Shown: positions 23,953 through 32,426 of the stretch, piece by piece | Position numbering within the stretch: the stretch's first letter is position 1 | How the letters are laid out: the number at the start of each line of letters is the position of its first letter | Source: Streptomyces sp. NBC_00224 | Lineage (GTDB): Bacteria; Actinomycetota; Actinomycetes; Streptomycetales; Streptomycetaceae | Direction of reading: 5' to 3' | Assembly: GCF_041435195.1 (NCBI RefSeq) | Contig: NZ_CP108107.1 | Span: 156,251-220,250, forward strand | DNA length: 64,000 bases | The notes under the pieces: model-generated | Seen by the model: the letters and a program-made list of their open reading frames with translations, nothing else | What the model was told of the DNA's origin: nothing | Database searches by the model: none | Position numbers and translations under genes: made by a program

Positions 23953-25221
23953 ATGGACCGCAAGCGCAACGCGGCGCTGATCCGCTGGATGGCCAAGTAC
24001 ACGATGACGACCCGCGAGTTCTCGGACGCCCTCAACGGCTACATCGGGGAACTGACCGGCCGCCAGGGGATCGTCACCGAGCGCACCGTCCTCAAGTGGC
24101 GTGCGGGCGAGATCCGCTGGCCCCAGACCGTCCAGCGCGCCGCGATCCAGGCCGTCACCGGGCAGGCGCCCTCCGACTTAGGGTTCGTCGCCCCCACGCG
24201 CAGCACCCGACGGCAGAAGGAGGGCTCGGCCGTGCACCGTCGCCGTTTCGTCACTGTCACCACCGGAACGGCCCTCGGCGCCCTCATGCCCGTCCCCGTC
24301 AAGGGCCCAAGCCCGCGCGTCGGCGCCCCGGATGTGGAGCTGCTGACCGCCAAGCTCGCGGCGGTCGTGGCGTCCGACAACCGGCACGGCGGCACTACGA
24401 AAGTCGAAGTCCGCGCCGCCCAGCTCGCCCGCCAGACCCTTGCCCTTCAACAGCACGGCACCGTCACTTCCCGGGTCCGCGGGCAGCTGTACTCGCTTGC
24501 CGCCGCGTTCACCTCCTCCGCCATGTGGGCCGCCATCGACGGCCACCGCCTGGACGCCGCGCAACAGCACATGCAACAAGCCGTCACCCTGGCCGGCCTG
24601 TCCGGCGATACCGCCATCGTCTTCCGCGTCTGGGGGCACGCCGGAGCGCTCTACCGCCACCTCGGCCGCTACACCGACGCCCTCGCCGCCGACGACGCCG
24701 CCCGCTCCACCAGCATCGTGCGCCGCGACCCGCTCTACGCCTCCCTCGCCCACGCCCGCACCGCCGTCCACCATGGCGACCTGCGCGACCACAACGCCGT
24801 CAAGCGCAGCATCGGCCACGCCCACGATGCCCTCACCCGCGCCGACACCACGGCCCCGCGACCGCCCTGGATGCTGTTCTACGACCAGGCCGAACTGGAA
24901 CTCCTCGGACTCATCGCGCACGTCTCCCTCCACCACTGGGCCGACGCCGAAGCCCACGCCCACCGCCACCTCGCCCTGCTGCGCCCCGACCTTGTACGCA
25001 ACCGCTCCCTGGCCCTGGCCCACATGGCCCGCGCCCAGCTCGAACAAGGCGCCCTCGAAGCAGCCGTCTCCTCCGCACACGCCATCCCGCCCGACGCCTG
25101 GCACGGCCGGACTGGAAAGCTCGTCAAAGGCTTCACCGGCCGCCTGTCCGGCCTCACCTCCAACGACCCGGCGGCCCGGTCCTGGGCCGACTACACCCGA
25201 GAGAAAGGCATGTTCACGTGA
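23953..25221 (+). CDS. XRE-like regulator with TPR-type helical repeats
   Basis: A 422-residue protein. The N-terminal 75 residues resemble a helix-turn-helix (REFSDALNGYIGELTGRQGIVTERTVLKWRAGEIRWPQ), followed by a basic linker and an alpha-helical repeat domain (residues about 140-400) with TPR-like hairpins such as QQHMQQAVTLAGLSGD and HAGALYRHLGRYTDAL. This layout is common in Streptomyces regulators that sense small peptides or signals. ATG 23953 has GGTGGAG upstream. It is divergent from the RiPP-like operon and its stop overlaps the next gene's start, so it is a candidate pathway regulator (inference). Confidence 0.78.
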   Translation: MDRKRNAALIRWMAKYTMTTREFSDALNGYIGELTGRQGIVTERTVLKWRAGEIRWPQTVQRAAIQAVTGQAPSDLGFVAPTRSTRRQKEGSAVHRRRFVTVTTGTALGALMPVPVKGPSPRVGAPDVELLTAKLAAVVASDNRHGGTTKVEVRAAQLARQTLALQQHGTVTSRVRGQLYSLAAAFTSSAMWAAIDGHRLDAAQQHMQQAVTLAGLSGDTAIVFRVWGHAGALYRHLGRYTDALAADDAARSTSIVRRDPLYASLAHARTAVHHGDLRDHNAVKRSIGHAHDALTRADTTAPRPPWMLFYDQAELELLGLIAHVSLHHWADAEAHAHRHLALLRPDLVRNRSLALAHMARAQLEQGALEAAVSSAHAIPPDAWHGRTGKLVKGFTGRLSGLTSNDPAARSWADYTREKGMFT

Positions 25222-25760
25222 CCGTTGAGCTGCGCCACTACCGCGATGTCGAAGAAGTCCGGAACACGATCGTGGACATCCACGTCGAAGTACGGCAACG
25301 GGACTTCAAGCTCGTCGGCGACTTCTATAGCGCGGAGCGGTTCAACGACCGGCTGACCAACCACAGCTCGGCACCCGGCTGGGAGGCCGTCATCGCCTGC
25401 GACGACGGCACACCGGCCGGATTCGCCTACGCCACCCCCCTCGGCCCCAAAACCCGCTGGTGGTCCGCCATGACCACACCATTGCCCGACGGCTACACCG
25501 AGGAGAACGGCACCCGCACCCTCGCGCTCAACGAGATCGTCATACGCCGCACCTGGCGCGGCACCGGCCTCGCCCACCGCATCCACGAGGACCTGCTGAC
25601 CGGTCGCACCGAGGAACGAGCGACGCTGCTGGTCAACCCGAAGGCCGGCGATGGGAAAGTCCAGGCCGTCTACGAGCGGTGGGGCTACGAGAGGATCGGC
25701 GACCAGCAGCCCTTCCCCGACTCTCCCGTCTTCGCCGCCATGATGCGATCCTTGCACTAA
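25218..25760 (+). CDS. GNAT-family N-acetyltransferase
   Basis: A 180-residue protein. The acetyl-CoA motif is RTWRGTGLAHRIHEDLL (Q/RxxGxG/A type) near residue 112, preceded by ALNEIVI (strand 4) and followed by LLVNPKAGDGKVQAVYERWGY. The GTG start overlaps the regulator's stop (GTGA), so the two are translationally coupled. XRE/TPR-GNAT pairs are recurrent in Streptomyces. The acceptor is unknown; it could acetylate the RiPP product or a signal, or be unrelated. Confidence 0.82.
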   Translation: MTVELRHYRDVEEVRNTIVDIHVEVRQRDFKLVGDFYSAERFNDRLTNHSSAPGWEAVIACDDGTPAGFAYATPLGPKTRWWSAMTTPLPDGYTEENGTRTLALNEIVIRRTWRGTGLAHRIHEDLLTGRTEERATLLVNPKAGDGKVQAVYERWGYERIGDQQPFPDSPVFAAMMRSLH

Positions 25761-25810
25761 GGGTTCGAAACTGGCAGGAACCGTGCCACGAGCCACCCAC
25801 GAGGGGATCG

Positions 25811-26473
25811 CTACTCCGGCACGACGCCTTGCACGGCGTCGGCTTCGCTGCGCAGGGTCCGCCATGCAGCGCGGACCCGCTGCTCAGGAGTTGCCTCGTT
25901 CAGGATGCGCTTCATCTCGGCGACCTGGAGCTGGACCTGGATGGAGCGGAACGTCAGGTCACCGGCAGCGGTCTCATCCACGGTCGCGATTTCCTCTATG
26001 CGCCGTTGGTAGCCGTTGGCGAGAAGGAGGCCCAGACGGTCAACTGCCTGGGCGTCGGGCAGGACGCCCCACTCATCCGCTTGCGGCGCTGCGGCAGATG
26101 CTGGCCGCAGGACCTTGTTCGTGCTCCGGTCGATGACCTCGCCCCAGTACTCTGCCGCGACCGTGCCGGGGCTGACATACCAGCTATCCGGCTCTCCCCA
26201 CGGCTCCAGGGCTCCGGCGTTGGGTACCAGGTGTCTCCACATCCTCCAGTAGCGGATGCCCCCCTCCGGGGCCACGGTTATGCGGATCTGTGTGCGTCCC
26301 GGGTCGCTCAAAGCGGTGTCCGCCGGGTTCGTACTGTCTGTGAGCCACAGCAGCGGCATGGCGCAGTCGATGTGCTCGGCAGCCAGGGATGTCGGCCGTA
26401 TTTGCCCGGCGGCGGCGATCTCCTTCCAGGAGGCGAGGCTGGTGTAGTGGAAGAGCACGTGGGGTTCCGTCAC
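25811..26473 (-). CDS. hypothetical protein with N-terminal HYT motif
   Basis: A 220-residue soluble protein. GTG 26473 (GGGAG about 9 bases upstream) places LFHYTSLASWKEIAAAGQIR at the N-terminus, and PLLWLTDS and RTQIRITV follow. An H-Y-T near a first strand, a later strand after a W/F-rich turn and a C-terminal Glu-containing helix recall ADP-ribosyltransferase-like folds, but I cannot identify the catalytic set with confidence. It has no membrane segment or signal. It is convergent with the GNAT gene. Confidence 0.55.
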   Translation of the reverse strand: MTEPHVLFHYTSLASWKEIAAAGQIRPTSLAAEHIDCAMPLLWLTDSTNPADTALSDPGRTQIRITVAPEGGIRYWRMWRHLVPNAGALEPWGEPDSWYVSPGTVAAEYWGEVIDRSTNKVLRPASAAAPQADEWGVLPDAQAVDRLGLLLANGYQRRIEEIATVDETAAGDLTFRSIQVQLQVAEMKRILNEATPEQRVRAAWRTLRSEADAVQGVVPE

Positions 26474-26745
26474 GGGTGACAGTCTCCCGGACGCGCAATG
26501 CTCACCAGGACTTCGCCGTGGAAACCCGTCGGCCTCTCCGGCCTCGGCGGCAAGTTGGGCAGTGGTGTCGTTGTGGTAGCCGAGCATGCGGTCGATGACT
26601 GGAGCCAGGGCCATGACGGAGCCTCAAGAGCCTTACCCGACCGACGTGGACGAAGTCGAGCGCCCTGCCTGCAGGTGACGACCTCGTCCAACGACTCGCC
26701 ATCGGACCCGGCGGCGGTACCGAAGGGGTCAACCCGGCCGACCCG

Positions 26746-27747
26746 TCAGTGGCCGGACCCGGCCCGGCCGGTGCCGGAGCCGGTGGCTGTCCGACGGATC
26801 GCGTCGAGCAGCGAGGCCTGGTCCAGCACCGGATCGTCGGACGGTGCGCCGCCCTCGCGCACCGCACGCGCGAAGGCGCTGACCGCCGCGGCCACCTGGT
26901 CCTCGGGCGCGAGGGCGATCTCCTCGGTGCGGGTGCCGCGCTCCAGACGCAGTACGGGCCGGTGGTCGGCGGGGGGTGTGAAGGCACGGTCCACCGTGAT
27001 CCGGCCCTCGGAGCCGCGCAGTTCGTACCCCGAATGGTAGGCGTGCCCGATCCCGAACGTCAGATGGGCGACGGCGCCCGCCTCACTCCGCAGGAGCGCG
27101 GCCCCCGAGGTATCGACCTCGCGGCCGGGGTCGGACATGAGGACCGCCCCGGCGACCGTGAGAGGGGAGCCGAGCAGGTACAGAGCCGCCCGCACCGGAT
27201 AGACGCCGACGTCCCACAACGCGCCGCCGCCGAGCGCCGCCCGGTAGCGGATGTCGTGCTCGGGCCGGGCCGGGACGGCGAACGAGGCTTGCAGCGAGCG
27301 TGTCTGACCGATCGCGCCGTCGCGGACCAGCGCGCGCACCGCGGCGTGCTGTCCGTGGTGCACGAACAGCACGTTCTCCACGAGGGCCAGACCGCGGGCC
27401 GACGCGAGCCGCAGGAGCTCGGCCGTACGCACCTGGCTGGTGGTCAGCGGCTTTTCCGCCAGTACGTGTTTACCGGCGCGCAGAGCCGCCTCCACCCAGA
27501 CGTCGTGGAGCGCGGCGGGCAGCGGCACGTACACGGCGTCGACATCGTCGCGTGCCAGCAACGCGTCGTATCCGTGCACGGCCGCGCACCCGAAGCGCCG
27601 CGCCGTCTCGTTCGCCTTGTGGGCGTCCCGGCTGGCGACGGCGATCAGCTCCACGTCCGCCGAGGCGGCCATGGCGGGGAGCATCCGGCGCAGCGCGATG
27701 TCCGCGCAGCCGAGGACGGCGACCCGTACGCGGGACGTCACGGGCAT
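26746..27747 (-). CDS. NDP-hexose 3-ketoreductase (Gfo/Idh/MocA family)
   Basis: A 333-residue oxidoreductase. The Rossmann motif is VAVLGCADIALRRMLPAM near residue 8, followed by VPLPAALHDVWVEAALRAG and the signature AEKPLTTS with the catalytic Lys, as in EVxxxK of the family. The length and motifs match dTDP-3,4-diketo-2,6-dideoxyhexose 3-ketoreductases (UrdT/LanT/SpnN-type), which act after the 2,3-dehydratase encoded at 32427-33824. It follows the 3-dehydratase gene by 37 bp in the same operon. The product should be a dTDP-4-keto-2,6-dideoxyhexose. Confidence 0.85.
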   Translation of the reverse strand: MPVTSRVRVAVLGCADIALRRMLPAMAASADVELIAVASRDAHKANETARRFGCAAVHGYDALLARDDVDAVYVPLPAALHDVWVEAALRAGKHVLAEKPLTTSQVRTAELLRLASARGLALVENVLFVHHGQHAAVRALVRDGAIGQTRSLQASFAVPARPEHDIRYRAALGGGALWDVGVYPVRAALYLLGSPLTVAGAVLMSDPGREVDTSGAALLRSEAGAVAHLTFGIGHAYHSGYELRGSEGRITVDRAFTPPADHRPVLRLERGTRTEEIALAPEDQVAAAVSAFARAVREGGAPSDDPVLDQASLLDAIRRTATGSGTGRAGSGH

Positions 27748-27784
27748 GCGCGCCTGCCTTCGTGGAGCGGGGAACGGCCGGCCA

Positions 27785-29089
27785 TCAGCCGCGACTCGCG
27801 ATGAACTCCTTCACCGTGGAGACGACGTAGTCGATCATCTCGTCGGTGATGGCGGGGTAGACGCCGATCCAGAAGGTCTGGTCGGTGATGATGTCGCTGT
27901 TCGTCAGGTCACCGACGACGCGGTGCCGCTGGTCCTGGTAGGCCGGGTGGCGGGTCAGGTTGCCGGCGAACAGACGCCGCGTGCCGATCTTGCGCTCCTC
28001 CAGGTGGTCGACGAACTCGGCGCGGCTGAACGGCGCTTCGCGGTCGACGGTGATCGCGAAGCCGAACCAGCTCGGGTCGCTGCGGTCGGTGGCCTCGGGC
28101 AGCAGCAGGTGCGGGACGCCGTCGAGGCCCTCGCGCAGACGGCGCCAGTTGTGCCGGCGCGCGTCGCAGAAGTCGTCCAGCTTGGCCAGCTGCGTCAGGC
28201 CCAGCGCCGCCTGGATGTCGGTCGCCTTCAGGTTGTAACCGACGTGGGAGAAGATGTACTTGTGGTCGTAGCCCTCCGGCAGGCTGCCCATCTGGTACTT
28301 GAAGCGCTTGAGGCACTTGTCGTTCTCGCCCGGCTCGCACCAGCAGTCGCGGCCCCAGTCGCGCAGCGACTCCACGATCCGGGCCAGCGCCAGGTTCGAG
28401 GTGAGGACGCAGCCGCCCTCGCCCATCGTGAGGTGGTGCGCGGGATAGAAGCTGACCGTGGTCATGTCGCCGAAGGTGCCGGTCAGCTGGCCGTCGTACG
28501 TGGAGCCCACCGCGTCGCAGTTGTCCTCGATCAGGAACAGCCCCCGGTCGGCGGCCAGTTGGGCGATCTCGGCGACCTCGAAGGGGTTGCCGAGGGCGTG
28601 CGCGATGATGATGGCCCGGGTACGCGGGCCGATTGCCTGCTCCACCCGGGCGGCGGTGGTGTTGTACGTGCCGAGCTCGACGTCGACGAAGACGGGAGTG
28701 AGGCCGTTCTGCAGAATGGGGTTGACGGTGGTGGGAAACCCGGCGGCGACCGTGATGATCTCGTCGCCCGGCCGCAGCCGCTCGTCCTCCAGCACGTGCG
28801 AGGTCAGTGCGGACACCGCCAGCAGGTTCGCGGAGGACCCGGAGTTCGTCAGATGCGCCTTACGGCGCTTCATCTTGCGGGCGAAGGACGACTCGAACTT
28901 GCGGGAGCTGACGCCCGCGGCGATCCGCATCTCCAGCGCCGCCTCGACCAGCGCGACCCGGTCCTCCTCCTCCAGGACCGCGCCGGACGGCCAGATCTCG
29001 GTCACGCCGGGAACGAAGCCGCCCTGCGGCTGGGTGTCCTGGTGGAACTTGCGGACCTCGTCGAGCACGAGGTTCTTGTGAGCGCTCAC
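27785..29089 (-). CDS. dTDP-4-keto-2,6-dideoxyhexose 3-dehydratase (PLP, [2Fe-2S])
   Basis: A 434-residue member of the DegT/DnrJ/EryC1 fold. The active-site Lys of aminotransferases is replaced by His in FYPAHHLTMGEGG (H218/H219), the hallmark of C-3 dehydratases such as RfbH/E1, UrdQ and SpnQ. Cysteines in EDNCDAVG and RDCWCEPGENDKC fit the [2Fe-2S] ligand set. The enzyme removes the C-3 hydroxyl to give a 2,3,6-trideoxy-4-keto sugar with electrons from a reductase partner, which is not encoded nearby and may be a housekeeping ferredoxin system. GTG 29089 with AAAGGAC upstream is chosen. The 4-ketoreductase stop overlaps this start. Confidence 0.87.
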   Translation of the reverse strand: MSAHKNLVLDEVRKFHQDTQPQGGFVPGVTEIWPSGAVLEEEDRVALVEAALEMRIAAGVSSRKFESSFARKMKRRKAHLTNSGSSANLLAVSALTSHVLEDERLRPGDEIITVAAGFPTTVNPILQNGLTPVFVDVELGTYNTTAARVEQAIGPRTRAIIIAHALGNPFEVAEIAQLAADRGLFLIEDNCDAVGSTYDGQLTGTFGDMTTVSFYPAHHLTMGEGGCVLTSNLALARIVESLRDWGRDCWCEPGENDKCLKRFKYQMGSLPEGYDHKYIFSHVGYNLKATDIQAALGLTQLAKLDDFCDARRHNWRRLREGLDGVPHLLLPEATDRSDPSWFGFAITVDREAPFSRAEFVDHLEERKIGTRRLFAGNLTRHPAYQDQRHRVVGDLTNSDIITDQTFWIGVYPAITDEMIDYVVSTVKEFIASRG

Positions 29090-30096
29090 GTGCGCGTCCT
29101 TTCTTGCTCCGGCAGCCGGACGGCCGCGAGCAGATCTGTCAGTGATGTGTCCAGGTCCACGGCGGGCTGCCAGCCGAGAAGGCGCCGCGCCCGCGAGATG
29201 TCCAGCTGCTGCCATTCCAGGTCCGCGCGCAGTACGCGGGCGTCCTGGCCCGGCCCGGCCCGGCCGGGCACCGGCGGCGGCCGGTGCTCGGTCAGCCGCA
29301 CGGGCCGGTCCGCCAGGGATATGAGCCGTTCGACCAGCCGGCGTACGGGTACGGCCTCGCCCCGGGCGATGTTGATGACGCGGCCGGTGACCTCGCCGGC
29401 CGGGGCGGTCGCCGCGAGCACGGCGGCGGCCGCGACGTCCCGGACGTCCACGAAGTCGCGCTGAGCGCGCAGCGGCGCGAGCCGCAGCTCCGCCCGCTCG
29501 GCGCCGTCGTGGGCGGGCTCCGGTGCGGCGAGGCGGTGCGCGACCGTTCCCAGGAGGCTGTTGGCCGGCACGCCCGGTCCCGTGGCGTTGGCGACCCGCA
29601 GCACCACGGCGGCGAGCCCCCGCTCGCGGACGGTGTCCAGCACCGCCTCGGTGGCGGCGAGCTTGGTGCGCCCGTACACCGAGACGGGCGCGCACACGGC
29701 GTCCTCGGCGGTGCTGGTGCCCGGCTCGCTCGGCCCGTACTCGTGGGAGCTGCCCAGCTGGACGAGGCGGGCCGGGGTCGCCAGCGCCGCCGTCGCACGG
29801 GCGAGCCGCTCGGCGAAGCGGGCGTTGAGGGACCACATGCGGTCCTCCTCGGCCTGCCACACCACACCGGCCGCGTTCACGATCACCTGGGGTGCCACGT
29901 CGGCCAGCAGCGCCGCCACGTCCTGTGTCGGCGCACCGAGTTCGTGGTGCAGATGCACCAGGCCGTCGTCGCCGGGCCGCGTCCGGGACCGGCCGCGCGA
30001 GACGCAGACGACACGGTGCCCCGCGGCGCGGAACGCGGCACACAGATGCCCGCCCATGAATCCGGTGCCGCCCAGCACCAGGGCCGTGGGGGCCAT
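29086..30096 (-). CDS. NDP-4-keto-deoxyhexose reductase (extended SDR)
   Basis: A 336-residue NAD(P)-binding epimerase/reductase. It has GGTGFMGGH (residues 9-17), SRGR after strand 2 and a YGRTK motif giving the YxxxK catalytic pair, with SSHEYG upstream. Extended SDRs of this type reduce the C-4 keto group at the end of deoxysugar pathways (UrdR/LanR/OleU-like). Its ATG overlaps the rfbB stop (ATGA) and its own stop overlaps the next start, so it is tightly coupled in the operon. The stereochemistry at C-4 cannot be read from sequence here. Confidence 0.82.
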   Translation of the reverse strand: MAPTALVLGGTGFMGGHLCAAFRAAGHRVVCVSRGRSRTRPGDDGLVHLHHELGAPTQDVAALLADVAPQVIVNAAGVVWQAEEDRMWSLNARFAERLARATAALATPARLVQLGSSHEYGPSEPGTSTAEDAVCAPVSVYGRTKLAATEAVLDTVRERGLAAVVLRVANATGPGVPANSLLGTVAHRLAAPEPAHDGAERAELRLAPLRAQRDFVDVRDVAAAAVLAATAPAGEVTGRVINIARGEAVPVRRLVERLISLADRPVRLTEHRPPPVPGRAGPGQDARVLRADLEWQQLDISRARRLLGWQPAVDLDTSLTDLLAAVRLPEQERTRT

Positions 30097-31070
30097 CAGG
30101 GTCTGTTCCCCTTCAGCGGCTTCCACCAGGCGGGGTTGTCGCGGTACCAGGCGAAGGTGTCGGCGAGCCCCTGCTCGAAGGAGACGCGGGGGGCGTACCC
30201 CAGCTCTTCCCTGATCTTCGTGTCGTCCAGGGCGTAGCGCAGATCGTGGCCCAGGCGGTCGGCGACGCGACGGATCACGGAGCTGTCGGCGCCGCCCAGT
30301 TCCACCAGGCGCTCCGCGATCTCGCGGTTCGTCCGCTCGTTGCCGCCGCCCACGTTGTAGACCTCGCCGGCCGCCCCGTTCAGGAGCACCAGGCAGATGG
30401 CCCGGCAGTGGTCGTCGACGTGCAGCCACTCCCGGATGTTCAGGCCGTCGCCGTACAGCGGGAGCGGGATGCCCTCGATGAGGTTGGTGACGAACAGCGG
30501 GATGAGCTTCTCGGGGTGCTGGTACGGGCCGTAGTTGTTGGAGCAGCGGGTGATCGACAGATTGAGGCCGTGGGTGCGCCAGTAGGCCCGGGCGATCAGG
30601 TCGGAGGCGGCCTTGGAGGCGGCGTACGGGGAGTTGGGCAGCAGCGGTTCCTGCTCCGTCCAGGAGCCGGAGTCGATGGAGCCGTACACCTCGTCGGTGG
30701 AGACGTGCACGACCCGCTCCACGCCGGTGCGCCGGCACGCCTCGAAGACGTTCTGGCTGCCCTCCGCGTTGGTGCGGACGAACACGTTCGCGTCGTCGAT
30801 GGAGCGGTCCACGTGCGACTCGGCGGCGAAGTGCACCACCGCGTCGTGCCCGGGGAGCAGGTCAAGCAGCAGCGGAAGATCGAGGATGTCGCCCTGGACG
30901 AAGTCGAGGCGCGGGTCGGCGGCGGGCAGGTTGGCGCGGTTGCCGGCGTAGCTGAGCGAGTCGAGGACGGTGACCGCAGCGCCTTCGAGCCCGGGGTAGC
31001 CGTCTTCGAGCAGGGTGCGGACGAAGTGGGAACCGATGAAGCCGGCCCCACCGGTGACGAGCACTCTCAC
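30096..31070 (-). CDS. rfbB: dTDP-glucose 4,6-dehydratase
   Basis: A 324-residue extended SDR. It has GGAGFIGSHF (residues 7-16), FAAESHVDRSI, STDEVYGSID with the catalytic Asp-Glu pair, YAASKAASD giving YxxxK, and RCSNNYGPYQHPEKLIP. All of these are diagnostic of RfbB. It makes dTDP-4-keto-6-deoxyglucose, the common entry to deoxysugars. GTG 31070 has AAGGAG upstream. It is the first gene of a four-gene operon (rfbB, 4-ketoreductase, 3-dehydratase, 3-ketoreductase). Confidence 0.93.
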   Translation of the reverse strand: MRVLVTGGAGFIGSHFVRTLLEDGYPGLEGAAVTVLDSLSYAGNRANLPAADPRLDFVQGDILDLPLLLDLLPGHDAVVHFAAESHVDRSIDDANVFVRTNAEGSQNVFEACRRTGVERVVHVSTDEVYGSIDSGSWTEQEPLLPNSPYAASKAASDLIARAYWRTHGLNLSITRCSNNYGPYQHPEKLIPLFVTNLIEGIPLPLYGDGLNIREWLHVDDHCRAICLVLLNGAAGEVYNVGGGNERTNREIAERLVELGGADSSVIRRVADRLGHDLRYALDDTKIREELGYAPRVSFEQGLADTFAWYRDNPAWWKPLKGNRP

Positions 31071-31173
31071 CGCGTCTCCTTCTTCACGAGGGCACCTGTC
31101 CGGCACCGGGCTGCAGTCATCGTTGAGGTCTCCTCGTCGGGTTCGATCTGCGGAGGGACGAGCCGGGGGCTCA

Positions 31174-31208
31174 CCGGGGCGCGGCGGCTGTGCCGTGGCG
31201 CGCCCCGG
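31174..31208 (-). terminator. terminator after the glycosyltransferase gene
   Basis: CCGGGGCGCG and CGCGCCCCGG, a 10-bp stem with a 15-base loop, 10 bp past the glycosyltransferase stop. It separates the two deoxysugar operons. Confidence 0.55.
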
Positions 31209-31217
31209 CCGCCGGGT

Positions 31218-32369
31218 TCAGCGGACGGCGAGCTTCTCCAGGACGCTCGCCACCTCGGCCGGTGCGGGAAGCACGGCCATCTCGTGTGCGAGGACGCCCG
31301 CACGCTGCGTGTAGCGCGCATCGGACAGGAGCTCCCGGCAGCCCGCCAGGATCGCCTCGGTGGAGTCCTGTTCCGCGCTCGCAACGGTGAGGCCGGCGCC
31401 GAAGTCCGTCAGGGCCTTCGCGACGATCTCCATGTAGGAGGCCTCGGGGGTGATGAGCTGCGGCACCCCGGCGTTCATGGCGGTCATGGCCGTGACGCCG
31501 CCACCGTGGTGGACCAGCAGGTCGCACGTCGGCACCACGACGTCCAGCGGGAGCCAGCCAATGCGGGTGTCGCCCAGCTCCGGGGCGAACTTCTCGGTGA
31601 CCTGCTCGGGCGCCGCGATCAGCACCTCGGCCCCGGTCCGGCCCAACTCCTCCACCAGACGCCGCATCTCCTCGGCGGACTGGAAGGCGAGGGCGCGGGT
31701 GCCCGTGGTGATCACCACGCGCTTGCGGTCCTGGGGACGGGTGTACATCCACGGCTCCAGGCGGCGCTGGCTGTTGCCGGGGAGCCAGTGCATCGGCTGC
31801 GCCCCGTCGGCGTGCGGCGACGGCAGGTGCGGCCGCAGCGAGGGCGGGCACACGTCGATGTGCAGGGCGGGCACCGGCAGCCCGGCGAGGCCCAGGCGCT
31901 CCAGCTCGGGCCTCAGCTCGTCCTCGGCCCCGGGGTCGGCCTCGGTGGTCGGGACCACGTCCCAGTCCTGGCGTACGTAGGGGACGCCGATCTCGGCGGC
32001 GAACAGCCCCGCGGCGTAGGTCATCGAGCCGCCGACGACGACATCGGGCCGCCAGTCCGCTCCGAGGCGGCGCAGGGTGTCCAGGCCGGCTATGCCCATC
32101 CTGGCGAAGGACCGGGCGGTGTGCAGCATGTTCTCCCGGTGTCCCTTGGGCGGGTCGACGGGCTTGCCGGCCCGGTCGAACCGCATGAAGTGGAAGACCG
32201 GCTCGGGGTTGAGCGAGACCGACGGCAGCCCGACGCTCGACGCGGTGTCGGTCAGCGGCTCGTTGGCGGCGAGGAGCACCTCGTGTCCGGCGTTGCGCAG
32301 GGCGGTTGCCAGCGGGACGACGGTGAAGACGGTCGCCGGGCTGCCGCCGGCGATGAACAGGAATTTCAT
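31218..32369 (-). CDS. macrolide/angucycline-type glycosyltransferase (GT1)
   Basis: A 383-residue GT-B enzyme. The N-terminal acceptor domain starts MKFLFIAGGSPATVFTVVPLA with a catalytic-type His-containing loop further on. The C-terminal nucleotide-binding domain has VVPTCDLLVHHGGGVTAM, the HHGGxGT-like sugar-donor motif, and GVPQLITPEASY. This matches antibiotic glycosyltransferases of the UrdGT/LanGT/EryCIII class. It presumably attaches the trideoxyhexose made by the flanking genes to an aromatic aglycone. It is the only glycosyltransferase in the window. The acceptor is unknown. Confidence 0.88.
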   Translation of the reverse strand: MKFLFIAGGSPATVFTVVPLATALRNAGHEVLLAANEPLTDTASSVGLPSVSLNPEPVFHFMRFDRAGKPVDPPKGHRENMLHTARSFARMGIAGLDTLRRLGADWRPDVVVGGSMTYAAGLFAAEIGVPYVRQDWDVVPTTEADPGAEDELRPELERLGLAGLPVPALHIDVCPPSLRPHLPSPHADGAQPMHWLPGNSQRRLEPWMYTRPQDRKRVVITTGTRALAFQSAEEMRRLVEELGRTGAEVLIAAPEQVTEKFAPELGDTRIGWLPLDVVVPTCDLLVHHGGGVTAMTAMNAGVPQLITPEASYMEIVAKALTDFGAGLTVASAEQDSTEAILAGCRELLSDARYTQRAGVLAHEMAVLPAPAEVASVLEKLAVR

Positions 32370-32426
32370 GGGGGTCAAAGGCTTCCGGTGAGAGGGCATG
32401 GGTGGCGTGCGTTCACGTGCGACGTG

